From Arachnopeziza araneosa (taxonomy: Eukaryota; Ascomycota; Leotiomycetes; Helotiales; Arachnopezizaceae), in contig QYAI01000026.1 in NCBI GenBank assembly GCA_003988855.1, forward strand, positions 248,001-312,000: a stretch of DNA of 64,000 nucleotides. Direction: 5' to 3'. The position numbers were made by a program, and so were the translations under genes. Under the pieces are notes generated by a model, which saw nothing but the letters and a program-made list of their open reading frames with translations, made no database searches and was not told the origin of the DNA. Within the stretch, counting starts at the first letter, position 1, and every line of letters starts with the position of its first letter. Positions 14,122 to 26,419 of the stretch are shown here, in pieces.

Positions 14122-14154
14122 CCTCGCCTCCGAAGAAGGAGGAGCCATTATTTG
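14122..14154 (+). repeat. Palindrome-cored short repeat, copy B
   Basis: Second copy of the element at 13993, 129 bp downstream in the same orientation, with the core CCTCGCCTCCGAAGA then GGAGG and CATTATT. It may be a remnant of a miniature element or a paired regulatory site. Flanks outside the 33 bp do not align. Confidence 0.6.
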
Positions 14155-14670
14155 GAGGTCGAGTACCCCCAAATAGCGAGGGGTTGCTAAGTTGTCTGTA
14201 AGACTCGCTTATTAGCCGATGCTCTGAAAATGAAAGGGGAGGGAAAAGGTAAGGAGGTAAGGATATGTTTTTACCATTTAGGTCTTTCAACAACTTCACT
14301 TCCGCGGTGAGAAGAGTTAGACTGGGTATTCTTTACTCTTTCGGTGTTTGATGGTGGAGAGCTATTTCTTCATGTCAGTGAACTGGTCTATTACTCACAC
14401 AAGGTTTAGAAACATAATTTTCACGAAAGCGAGTTCATTCAAACAGCGTGCAGAGTGGGTTTTTTTGGATATCAAGACAAGCCTTAATTAAGACTTTACC
14501 TCGGCGGCCGCATCAGTTTGAATCCCGGATACCGGATTATTTATTGGGCGTGATTTCGGATCAGCGTTCCTTCCATTCATTTCTTAAAAGTCATTCCATC
14601 ATAAATACATTTCGAATCAACAACGCCAAGTAATGCTCCTCTCTCTATATCCCCTGCTCCAGTTCTATCA

Positions 14671-17600
14671 TTATCTCTCGCGTTGAACCAGATCCCATTC
14701 ATACTGTATGTAATTAGTGAGATGTTATAGTGACAAGAGGAAGAAACACTCACCACTTTCCCCTCTTCATCCCCCGTGTAAACTATTTGTGCCATTGGTT
14801 TCACACACGTAATGGCTGTCTCTGCATTTCCACTCAAGCTACTTCGACTTCTTCCCCTCCCGCCTTTTGGCACGCTCAAACTTCCCACCGCTGTCTCTCC
14901 TCTGCCGTTCCTACCTCCATCATAATGTTCCATTCTCTTCACTAGTTGTAACTCCCACCCCCTCTTTCCGACTACTTTCCTCCAGATATTCACCACGCCC
15001 CCTCTCTGTCCCGTAAAACACAGCTCTTCCTCTAACCATTCATTCCCCGTGCCTTCATACCAAGCACAAGAAGCGATATAATCATCGTGGTTTTCGCACA
15101 CATTCTGCTCAAGGAGAAAGTCTCCGTTGAGAGTGTAGATAGTAACCTTCTGGCCGCGGCAAACTAGAATGTCACCGTTTACATCATTGATTTTTGCACA
15201 TTCTATCTGTCCTCTTCCGTGTGTCAATTTGCGAACGAATTCAAGACGGTTAAGATCCCAAAGGATCACAGTGCCGTCTTGAGAGGCAGATAGTAATGTG
15301 GAAAAAGATTTTGAGAGTGCGAGAACAACGACAGGTGTTTTGTGGCCAAAGAGTGAGGAGCGTGGCTTTAGTTCTACTTCTTTGGATGGAGATGTGACGA
15401 CAGTGTGGGCGGAGATGACGCAGTCCTCGCCGGCAGTGATAAGTAGTTGCGACGAAGCAAAGATGGCGGAAGAAAGTTGACCTTGGTGAAGGTTTTCGAA
15501 TAGGCCGGCGAGTTTTCTAGACTCGACGAAGAAGAATCGGACACTGTTGTCTGCGAATCCCCATTCCAGATACTTATCGTAGTGTGGTGGGAGATTGAGG
15601 CGGAATGCTGTGGCGCAGAGGAGACGATCGAGTTTCGGTGAGTAAATAAGTGAGGCTACTCGCTCATTAGATTCAAGCAGCGGAAACGGCAGCCGAGTAA
15701 GAGCTTCAGCTGATGTATCGAGACGCCTGATCTTGTTGCGGGTGTCTTCGCGAGCTTGATGGGGCTTTGAGAATACTTGATGTGGTGTTTGACCGAAATT
15801 ATGGATAATACCAATTGTTGCAAGCTTTTGTACAGGATCCTCTATCAAATCAAGGTCTTTAGCACCACGGTATGACAGATGGTGGAAGACGTTGACGCTT
15901 TCAATCGCAGCTTCTCCTCGCTGCTTGCAGCCAAATATAAGATCAATCCATTGGTGCAGATGCCTACTCACATAGGGACTCTCAAGAGCTTCTCGATGCT
16001 TCGCAATGAAAATCTTTGGATCTCCTTTGGCCCATGGTGGGAGTTGAACGGTATCTATTGCGCCACCGTTTCCCTGCCTCATGCCAAAATTGAAGCCGTT
16101 GCTGTTCGTTAAAAATTCGGACAAATAGAAGAATTCGGGAATGAGTTCTCTAACGTCAGTCATATTATCGCGAGAAGCAGATTGATATGCCCTCTCGATT
16201 GAGTAAAATAATCGATCAGGATGATCAAAGCTACCTCCCTGAAGAAGCAAGTACGACTGAACAAACGGCTGAAGTCTGATGAGGTAGGATGTTACAATCA
16301 TAGCAGACGAATAATGCGTCCCGTAATGAAATGGAGGAGAAGTTGGATCCATCTCTCCGAATTGCTTGTATCTTTCAACAAATTCCGCCGCACGTGAATT
16401 ATGCTGCGCTCCCATTGGTTTGGAGAGGTCTCTGAATACAGCGGGGTTGTTCAGATCCAATTCATCACTGGTGTAATCTGCAAGTATCCATGGAAATACT
16501 GGATACTGCGTAAGGTCATTGAAGGTTCGACCAGCCATGGTATTTACAAGCATCAAGTAATGGAAATTTGAAATCTCTCCCTTCGCCCATCGCCTCATTG
16601 CAGGATTCCAGGCCGAAGAATTGAAAATGCTTCCAAATTTCGATCCAAAAGTTGTTGGAGATTCCTCGGCGACCTTCAAGACTTCAAGACGCCAGCTATC
16701 TTCAGGATTGGGGAGAGGAGAATTTCCTGTAGTATGTGGCGCTTTTGATGCAAGTTTTGAGAACAAGTCATCTCTGAGAGGGTGGGATATAGCTGTTAAC
16801 AAGTAACTACGACCATCGGTAAAGAATACCTCTACAGCAACATCTCGGAATAGGAAGCGTCGTTTTGAGATACTGATAACATCATTCCACTTCCAGCTTC
16901 TGGCCTCTTGATCAGATCTAGAAGGTTGCTGCTTTTTATCAGCATTGTCCTTTTGTTCCTTCTTGCCGGAAATCATCTGAAGGTATGGGTCACGTTCTTC
17001 TTTCGGCGCTTGAGATACGTTGACAATTTCGCCGTCGGATCTCTGGAATACGTTGTCGATGAGGTATAAACAATCCTTGCCAATAATCAGGAGCCCTTCA
17101 CAAGCTTCAAGTCCAATGATCCGCGAGATATTGAAGACATGTTGAACTTGATCACCACGTTGAAGACTGCGCATAACCTTACGATTCTTGTCTTCATATG
17201 CGTCATCTTCGCCAGGGTCGTTGGGATCATCCACGAGTTCAAAGTCCTCTTCAGACATGCCCGGCTCTTGGGGCATCTTGACGTCTTCTTCTGTAATATT
17301 TACAACAGAATCACTGGTAGGGTCGTTTTGGGACTCATGTGCCCCATCAAGTACAAGCGCGCTTGGGGGATCCGATGCTGTTGGCGTTCTGTCTATTGAT
17401 TGCGTAATAATCGGCGCCAATGCCTTAGTGTTGAGGCGAAGAGCTCCATATGAAGCCGCATCGATATTCCTGCGTTTTGGTTGGTAATCGTATGCTGACG
17501 GAGCCTTGTCTGGCAGCATTCTTAACCGCATTCGGTTTCTGCCTTCTGTCCTATCTAATTTCCATTTCGTGGGAGATCCATTGTGAAAGACAGCGCAGGG

Positions 17601-20600
17601 TCGATGTACTTCTCTATCCATCTTCGAGAACGTAGAAGCTAGGAATGTAAAACTGTCTTGTTGATCTTGTTGAGCCCGTTGGTGTTTAAGATGTTCTGAA
17701 GCATAAATATTCTTCATCCACATCGTCGAAGAAAGCTCGTGGCGAAATATGATATCTTCATTGTTGAGATCCTCTTGTCGCCACTGCTTTAGCCGCTCAC
17801 GCCTCTTTATAACCCTTGTCTTAGATGTTTCTTCTGTCTTCTCATTTTCCATATTGACAAAGTCTTCCCATGTCTTTGACATCGCTCCAAAGAACAGTGA
17901 GTCGAGTTCAGCTCGTTGTTCATCAACCCATAGGACAAACGTCTCATTATCCAGTTCCATAAGTTTCTTGAAACCCGAGGTCAAACTTCTATGATTGTCT
18001 GTCATAGCGTTTTGGAGGATTGTTGACGTCTCTTCTGGTTTTTGAACCAGCATGATACGCCAAAGATTAGCAGCTGTAAGGCGGATACGCTCCCTAGAAT
18101 CGACGAGTTTCAAGTACAGTTGGTAACATATCAGTTTGAGGAAGTCTTCTTCGCCAACATGAGAAGACAGAACTACAGTTTGCCAATAGAGAAGCCTATT
18201 CAAGAAAGTGACAGCTTCATCTTCTGGTACTTGGATGCTGTCCAATTCAGAAAGTCGAAGTAATGCCACTCTGAGAAAGACGCTTCTAATAGATTCGACT
18301 GCCTGGTGACAAAGTCTAACGCTTTTGATCTTCGAAACATCAGGGCGCTGCAAGTATTCCAATAGTGTACCCGCGAAATCTAATAAAGGTTCCGCGCCAC
18401 TCAAGAACCAGCCCTCAAAGACAGCATCCCCGATGTGAAGTATGAAGCGGGCTACATTTTGAAGGAGCTTAGGCTCCCAAAGACATTTTTGATTCAGCTG
18501 TATAGTGTTTCCCAGTTGAGATAATGTATTGCGCAGCAAATATGTTTCAAAATATGCTTGATGTTCTTGGAATCCAGGAGGTACTTTCGAGAACAGTCCG
18601 AATCCTGGAAAATCCTTTCTGGCCATGACCTGGTCAATAAAGACATTGATAATAAGTTCGAGCAGCCCCTCGACTAAATTGTGGCTAACCTGCTGAGCTG
18701 TTAGTTTTTTCTTCGGCGATGTGACAAGTGTCAGCCTAGCAGAAGATGGGCTAAATTCAGAAGGTCGAGAAGTTAACAAGATGAATGAAGAGCCCCGACG
18801 TAAAGGCTTTGCTCTGGGGGCTGTGGGGCTGGGAGGAAGATGGGTTTCCACTGAGGAAGTCCGTACAATAGGCGTAGGCATTGTTGAAACTCGGGAGACT
18901 GGGCGTATAATAACATCATCGCCCTCAAAAGTTAAAGCGGAGTCCCGGGAGTTGAGTTCAGTGTCAGCGCTAACAGCATCTGTACTGACAATGACAGGGA
19001 ATAATGTTATCAGAAGTAGTCTGATGTAGTCTGAAGACAACGCAAAATCTCGGAATTCGGATGATTTTGAGTGCAGGTCTGCAAAGAAATGTACCACTGT
19101 GTTTAAAACAGTTGCTTGGCCTCCCAGGAGTTCTCGGTTAGGCTGACGAGCTTCTGTAGAAAAGTTAATTTTTAATGTAGACTACAAAGAAGATTTTACT
19201 AACGGCGTGATTCCAGTTCTTTTGTTAAAGACATTGATCTGCGACGGGAGGTACTTGTAGACGGAACACTTAAACTCTTATTATTAGAAGCAATTTCGTT
19301 ACTTCGATCATTGACCTGGTACTCAGGATCATCTTGGTTTCTCAACACATCCTTCAAGCCATGTTGCAGCATAGCCATGATCACCGGCAGTGCTTGCGGA
19401 TAAATGACTTTGCAGGTGCTAAAAGTTTCCCATAGACTGTAAAGTTCGAATGATCGTTCAAAATCAATATCAGCAACGTCGCGATTGAAAAGAATGCTAA
19501 AAATAAGCGGCCATAAAGTTGGAACGTCCCACCACCTTTTCAGGCGATGGCGCATTATTGCAAAACCGCCGGATTTATTGGTGTACTTGGTGACATATCC
19601 TGAGCCTGATATCACCAGCAGTCGTGCGAGGATTTTAGTCGCATGCACTACAACTTCTGCATCGTCCTCCGTCAAGAGATGTAAAATCCACTGGATTCTA
19701 GGTTAGAATGGCTTATTCAGTCTTAAGATTTCACGTACCTTGTCTGTTACTGTTCTGGCAAACTTCTTGATATTTGAAGTATTCCCTTTCTCACAAAGCA
19801 GATCCGAGTACATTTCGAGAATCTTGGTGCCAAGTTCTCGCTTGGTCAAAGTTGAACTAGGAAAGTCATTCGTATCCAGCATACTACTTAACGTTGGTCT
19901 TCTCGGTCCAACCGAGTTACTAGACTTTAATGGCATTGTCCCGGTATTTCCTTTTGGAGTTCGAGAAGTTGAATTTGAAATTGTAGGTTTGTGATACGCA
20001 TATGTGATAAAGAGCGCAATCAACCGAAAAACATCAGCAGTCACGTTGCACTTCACAAGGCTTGTAAAAGCTTCCATGAACGACGGAAACACGTCTGGCG
20101 AGAATGACTCGGCTTTTAGAGCATCCAAAAATCTCTTCACGATCCCTATAGGTTTTTAGTTCTGCAAAGGAAAGGTGCAAGATCGAAACCTACTCATCCG
20201 AAACAATCTTCTAGAATTGAACTGGTGGAATTTGCTACTGACACCGAAAACAATAAACTGCTTATAGTAAAGTTTTTGTGTAATAGGAGCAGTCTTTCGC
20301 CACATATCGAAATCCACAAGCAGAATTCGATACGCAAGAGGATTGATGATGTATGACTCTTCAGGTTTCTCATGGTTATATCCTAGAAAATCCAAAACAA
20401 GACTCAACAACTGGAATCCGAGTTGGTCGCGATCTTCGTTTGTCATGCCGGAAGCAGTCTGGCCAAGTTTTGATGTCACCACTGTGCCAGCGCCGATTTT
20501 ACCACGAAGGAGAGCTCCGAGAATAAGATAACCGCTCTCTTGTTCCATTGCCTCGCTGTTCCGCCAATTGCCTCTAATACTTTCAAATAGAATTTCCACA

Positions 20601-22819
20601 GCTCGTACAATATCCTCTTTCGTATTTGCGTCTTCAACTAGCTTCAAAACGATAGATGCGAACCCACCAAGCTGCCACAAAGTATCATCAAGAGAGTGCG
20701 GGACCTTAACAACAGGATCTCCGGTCAGAATAGTTGTTCCATGGGCCCTGCCTAACGCTTCATTGATAGATGGAATAGCGGCATTGATAGCTACCGAAGT
20801 CCCATTGTTATGAGTTAATTGGAAGAGATTATTTGAAGACGTCTTATCCAATCCTCGAAGTAGTTGCGATTCCTGGCCTTTGTAGCGATCATCATCTCCG
20901 AGGATTGCAGTAGGCAGAATACTGAGGAGAATCCGACTTTCTGGAAGCAGAGTGCTTGCTTTTTTCTGGATAGCACCTAGAATCTCAGAATGCTCATCTT
21001 TTCCAGGATGGATGAGCTCATTTCGCATTCCAAGTGCTGCAGACGCCTCGTAGGTCTGAAAAGATCCCAATGAATCTTGGAAATTACCATTATAACGTGG
21101 TCCGAGTCGATGATATACCGCCACTAAATCATCGCTAAGTGCATCCTCGATAAGATGGGCAGCAGCAAGCGACCATCGGGAGAAAGTCACACCTGGGCCG
21201 AGACGTGCTGATAAGTCTTTAGGGGTTCCAAGGAACGCTTGGACTGGATTGGATTTGACTATAGATGACGTAAAGGAAGCAAAACTCTCCGTGCTGGGAT
21301 TCGATGAAGGTGGTGGAGAGGGATATTGACATTTGACTTGTTCAACAAACTCCCCATCAATATAAAGTGAAGCCTTGCTTGAGGTCATTGCCCTCGGTCG
21401 TTTATGGACAATTGCAACATGGTACCAGCGATTGGTTGTAAAGGCTGTTGATTTAAATCTCACGCTCGGCCTAGTAGAAGTTATAGACGTCTGGAGGATA
21501 AGGTTGCGAGTATCTTTTTCGAGATACGCGAGAACAAAACAAGTTTGAGACGTGTCGAAAGCTCCAAATATTGTGGTATGGACATTTGGATCAAATTGAT
21601 CCACATAGATCCATGCCATAAATGTGTACCCTGGAATGCTTGAAGATGGTGGAAACGGTCGACCAAGAGTTGGGAGCTCTATTGAAGAGAAGCCATTGAG
21701 CGACAAATCAAACTGTATGCAAGCAGGCTCATGAGATTCCTTCATTGTCTTAAGAAGAAAGTCTCGAGCTTTTGGAGATTTGCTGCAAATGAGATACTCA
21801 GCATCACTCAAAGTACTAACACCCATAGACATCAAAGAGGTGCAGAGAACTTCTACACATTGCCTTTCAGTAGCACCAAGAGGAGAACCATTATCAAATG
21901 CTAATGGAAGTAGAGTTGATAAGATACCTGTAGCATGAAGAGCAACAAGATTGTGACTAGAAATTGAGCAGATCTTTGTCAGTGACTGTATGACAACTAG
22001 TGTAGCTGAATTGACAGCTTGTTCTGGTCTCCTAGGAACTGTCTTCCAAAAGTCGATGATTGTAGGGACAACATCTGCGTTGCGAAGCACTGAGCTTTCG
22101 CGTAAGATTTCTTTGAGTCTGTTGTCCACATATTCAAGGACTAATTCTCCTTTAGGGAACGCAGAAATTTTATGCGGCGAACTTTCTTCTCGGGTGAGTG
22201 TCTGAGGTGTATTTGGTACGCTCGCTTGCTCTCCTGGAGAGTGAAGTTCGGTGACTTTTTGGCATAGAGACTCAAATCTCTTATCATCCAGAGCAAAAGA
22301 TAAGAGCCTCCCAAATAGTTGTGATTCGCTCCAGGTATCAGACTCGCTACCTCCTATTCCAATGCTAGCAATTGTCTGTTCAAGAGCAGCCCAGCCACCT
22401 CCCTCGACTCTGCGCTTGAAATATCTTTGATTTCCATAATGTTCCCGAAATGCCTGCGAGAAAACTCCAAGTATAGCTTCCAAGAGCTCAAACAACTGTG
22501 TCTTGTCCTTCAAATCTCTTTTTGTTGGGTGGTAGTATCCAGAAAAAGCTCGCAGAGTGTTCAGAAGAGTTTGGAAGCCGTGCAGACGCCGGAAGTCATC
22601 ATTCGCTTCGGAAGGCTCAGGAGAAGCAACCAGATATCGACGTATTGATTGAGTTTGATCGATGAGCGTCGGTAGGTCAGGATAAGTGCTGTCAGAGCGG
22701 GTGCGAAAAGTGGCAGAGAGATTGTCGAGCAGGAGCCTCAGTTCTGCCATTGCTCTTTCTCCATCTGGCGAATTAGACGCAACTGTCGAAGAGCGCTGTC
22801 GTCGCGACCGTGTCGACAT
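14671..22819 (-). CDS. bph1: BEACH-WD40 protein of the Bph1/neurobeachin class
   Basis: Five exons: 22819-20194, 20145-19739, 19690-19204, 19153-14754 and 14703-14671, with introns of 48-50 bp, giving 2,650 aa. The large size is typical of BEACH scaffolds acting in vesicle fusion/fission, vacuolar sorting and wall maintenance. An alpha-helical armadillo-like N-terminal half contains a concanavalin/LamG-like segment (about 375-560; YTFMAWIYVDQFDPN, SLYIDGEFVEQVK). The PH-like domain starts near 1828. The BEACH domain spans about 2039-2272 (FHYLMLVNTMAGRTFNDLTQ, YPVFPWILADY, DLSKPMGAQ, NVFHHLSY). C-terminal WD40 repeats follow (LSASQDGTVILWDLNR). The last 11-codon exon, ending in YEWDLVQRER, was recovered by splicing. 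Intron 3 needs the GTTAGT donor: the nearby GTAAAA donor gives an immediate stop. Start is ATG 22819; the longer frame begins only at GTG. Confidence 0.93.
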
Positions 22820-24086
22820 TATTTCTTGTCTTCCCCTCACTCCTTACTACCAGTTTCGAGTCTTCTGAATCTCCTTCATCTGCCTTACGCAAGCCTGCGA
22901 AATATCCAGGCAGCACTAGTGCAGGATCGCATAGAGAGACCGTGTATCAGCGAAGAATCTGATGGAGAAAAGAAAGACAGTCTTGGGTATTTTCCAGGCT
23001 GCGTGGAATGCCAGGTTCTGCAAAGAGCTTGTTCAAGTTTAGCACATAATTGTCCGATTGCAAAATGTCAAGAACTCGAAGCCCTTCACAGTGAGGCTGA
23101 GTAGTTGAGAGAGGAGAGCTCGTTGATTGGACCGAGCGTCCGGGCAGAGTTTCGCCTTTGTGGCCTCGCGTCCACGCTCATATCATCGCTCCTTGCACAA
23201 GTCGTGTGAGCACGATGAACTCACGCAGAGATGGAATGCATTACAGGTAGAGAGGTCTACTTCTCATCTAGGTATTTCATTCCTCTCTACACCTCCCTTG
23301 CCGACATCTCATAGACTATCTACCAAGATGCTCCGACCACTTGAACAAGACAATCTTCCTGGTGCACGTGAGTCGGCTTCAAGTCAGCCATTCAGAGTCA
23401 CAAGCCCGGATCAGCCTTGGTACCTGGGGGGAGTCAGATGGCCAATTGTTTTTTGTCTCAGTCTGGGGAATACAGAGAGAAGAGAGCCTTGAAGTCCTCG
23501 CACAGCCCTCGTGAGCTGGCTTCTCGCTGCTCGCCCCGGACGGGCAGAAGAAGTCACGCATTCAGGTACCTTGGACGCCAGGGTGGGGGGTGTCACTGAG
23601 CTGTCAAGCCACCAAGCCAGCCTGAAACAGGTCTGGCGAACTCCTTGAAGGTGGACAGCTGCAGAAAAGAGAGGGAAAGAAAGAAGACGAGCATAATCAG
23701 AAATTTGAGAGTAAACAATCTTGATGCGCTGTGCCCAGAGCTCCGTCAATGACCTGAAGCTCTCCTTCATCTTCGTTATCCAGTCAATGACCCTTTCGTC
23801 ATGATGGCGATAAGCAGGGGTCACGTTGCTCACCTCCGAAAGCGGTTTAGATACTTCGCTTACTGTCGCTCGGCGCAGCAATCAGGCGGCTGGAGCTTCG
23901 TTGCCTTCAACAACCAGCCGACCTGCTCCATCCTACTTCATCAACAAGCTTCCTCCCTCCCTCTCTTCCATCAACAATCATCTTTCCGAAGACAGACTAA
24001 ATACCTGTCTTCATCCAACTCCTTCTCCCTTCAGTCCCTATTATCCATCTCTTTGTCGCAGGCAGACTTTCAGACCTTCCTTCATC
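22820..24086. promoter_or_regulatory. Divergent intergenic region between the BEACH gene and the subtilisin gene
   Basis: About 1.27 kb between divergent start codons. The last 200 bp before the subtilisin ATG is strongly C/T-rich (runs of CTTCC, TCCCTC), as in many fungal 5' UTRs. Open frames on both strands here have no recognisable motif and overlap one another, so I treat them as chance. Confidence 0.5.
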
Positions 24087-25915
24087 ATGCGTGGGCTTAT
24101 CAGCTTCTCGCTGCTGCCATTGCTGGCATCGTCAGCACCTACCTTCAGCACCGAGACGATCCATGAAGGCGTTGCTCCTCTCCTTTCATCATCCAACTCC
24201 GATGTCGTTCCCGATTCCTACATTGTCGTCTTCAAGAAGCACGTCAACCAGGCATCTGCAGCTGATCATCACAGCTGGGTTCAAAACATCCACACCGAGG
24301 CCGAGATCCAAAGAACAGAGCTCCGAAAGAGATCTCAATTCCCAATCACAACCGATATCTTCGAAGGTCTCAAGCATACATACAATATCGCCGGCGATTT
24401 CTTGGGGTACTCTGGCCATTTTGATGACTCTGTCATTGAGGCGGTCCGTAGACATCCTGATGTAAGTTATCTCACAGCACCCTGGTCTTGTTGACCATCT
24501 TTCTGTTCTACTTCCATCAATTCAATCCTGTTTGTAAGCTCTTATCATACTCCTATCAGCTCCTTGTCAGAACTGGTATCACGAGGCCATGAACCAGGTA
24601 CTTCGACTAGGCTCGGACCCAGATAGCGCACGTGATGGATTCCATCAGCTTAATGATAGAGCACGCCTAACTACTACATCTTCACTTTGCTAACTTCGGT
24701 TTTAAACAGGTCGATTATGTTGAGAAAGACTCAGTTGTACACACCTTAGAAGATACCCCCGAAGGAGAGCTTGAGAAGAACGCCCCATGGGGTCTCGCTC
24801 GTATTTCACACAGAAAGAGCTTGGGATTCAGCGACTTTAACAAGTACCTGTATGCCGCTGATGCTGGTGAAGGTGTCGATGTTTATGTCATTGACACTGG
24901 AACTAACGTTGACCACGTTGATTTTGAAGGCCGAGCAACCTGGGGACAAACTATCCCAGCCAATGATGCTGATGAAGATGGAAATGGACACGGCACTCAC
25001 TGCTCTGGTACCGTTGCTGGAAAGAAATACGGTGTTGCCAAGAAGGCCAGCATTTACGCTGTCAAGGTTCTCCGATCCAATGGCTCTGGTACTATGGCCG
25101 ATGTCGTGAAGGGTGTCGAATGGGCTGCCAATGCACATGTCGAGAAGGCTAAGAAGGGAAAGAAGGGCTTTAAGGGATCTGCTGCCAACATGAGTCTAGG
25201 TGGTGGCAAGTCTCCTGCCCTTGATCGCGCCGTTAACGGAGCCGTGTCTGCTGGTATCCACTTCGCCGTAGCTGCCGGTAACGACAACGCTGATTCCTGC
25301 AACTATTCTCCCGCAGCAGCTGAACTCGCAATCACGGTTGGTGCGTCCGCTCTCGATGACTCCCGTGCATACTTCTCCAACTTTGGAACTTGTAATGACA
25401 TCTTTGCCCCTGGTCTTTCCATCCTGTCGACCTGGATTGGCAGCAAATATGCTACCAACACCATCTCCGGTACTTCTATGGCCTCTCCTCATATTGCTGG
25501 TCTCTTGGCTTATTACCTTTCTCTTCAACCATCTGCCGACTCCGATTATGCCGTAGCTGAAATCACACCCAAGAAGTTGAAGGAGAACATCATCTCAATT
25601 GCCACCGAGGGTGCCTTGACTGATGTCCCAACGAACACCAAGAACGTGCTTGCGTGGAACGGTGGTGGATCATCCAACTATTCTTCAATCATCAAGGCTG
25701 GTGGTTATTCTGTCAAGAAGTCAACCAAGGCTTCCAAATTACCCACAACCATTGAGCTTTTGGAAGAGGCTATTGAACACGATTTCAATATTCTCTCAGG
25801 TGAGGTTGTTAAGGAGACCGAATCAATGGTTTCCAAGACTGAGAAGCTCTCGGAGAAGATTCAGAAGATGGTAAGCGAAGAGATTCATGAGTTCTTCGAG
25901 GAGCTCAGCTCGTAG
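24087..25915 (+). CDS. alp2: Subtilisin-like serine protease, vacuolar Alp2/PrbA type (S8A, proteinase K group)
   Basis: Two exons: 24087-24461 and 24710-25915, separated by a 248-bp phase-0 intron, giving 526 aa. A signal peptide (MRGLISFSLLPLLASSAP) is followed by an I9-type propeptide (PDSYIVVFKKH ... HPDVDYVEKDS). The mature enzyme then starts near NAPWGLARISH. The triad is D187 (VYVIDTGTN), H219 (GHGTHCSG) and S381 (GTSMASP). A charged helical tail of about 90 residues, rich in Glu and Lys, follows the catalytic domain. That tail fits vacuolar/autophagic proteases (Alp2, PrbA, Spm1, yeast Prb1) better than secreted Alp1, which ends at the catalytic domain. Expected role: vacuolar proteolysis, autophagy and conidiation. 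Vacuolar location is inferred from family membership. Confidence 0.93.
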
Positions 25916-26419
25916 AGAATTGGCAATGTACGGCGCCATTTAGGATTAGGATCGTGAATTGTTCAACAGAACATAGACTCCTGGGTTTTCTTTATCGTCT
26001 AAGCATGAACATGGATGGGAGCTTGGTCGTGGTTTTTCACTGTACGCATTTTGATTATAGGTTTCATTGCGTTCAGATACCGATGGTTTCTATTGTACTA
26101 CAGTATATGCATTACCAAACTCCAATGATTTGATATTCAATAGTGAATGTATGCTCTCAAATACGATTTGATTTGATTTAAATGCTCGAAGCTGGGTCCA
26201 ACGGCCGTGCCTGCCACTTTTGAACTACATCGATAACCTTAATCTACTCTTTCCTTTCTTACACAACCACTGCTTTATTTCATGACTTTGTGTCTTCAAT
26301 TCTTTAGACCTCGTCTCACTTTTGGTTAAAATACATGCATGCGACAGCAGCAGTACCTGTATCGCATTCTACAAGTTTCTTTTCAATTAGTTCATCCTTG
26401 AGAACGATACATAATAAAG
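25916..26419. other. Intergenic region, subtilisin 3' end to the next promoter
   Basis: About 500 bp holding the 3' UTR of the protease gene and the promoter of the disordered-protein gene, both on the plus strand. It is AT-rich with CT-rich stretches near 26240-26310. No gene or clear motif was seen. Confidence 0.4.

Larger units (their letters stand above)
12653..14670. other. Convergent intergenic spacer, about 2 kb
   Basis: Lies between the 3' ends of the Red1-like gene and the BEACH gene, so it holds two 3' UTRs. It contains AT-rich patches (for example 13440-13560) and several short open frames that look random. A roughly 33-bp element with an internal CCTCC/GGAGG palindrome occurs twice (13993-14025 and 14122-14154). 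No RNA gene or conserved coding segment was recognised. Confidence 0.5.

Noticed and set aside
14510..14545. GTTTGAATCCC string resembling a tRNA B box
   Set aside because: No matching A box or acceptor-stem pairing could be found at the right distance.
23411..23881. 156-codon minus-strand frame between the BEACH and subtilisin genes
   Set aside because: Sits in a divergent promoter, overlaps plus-strand frames of similar length, no motif.
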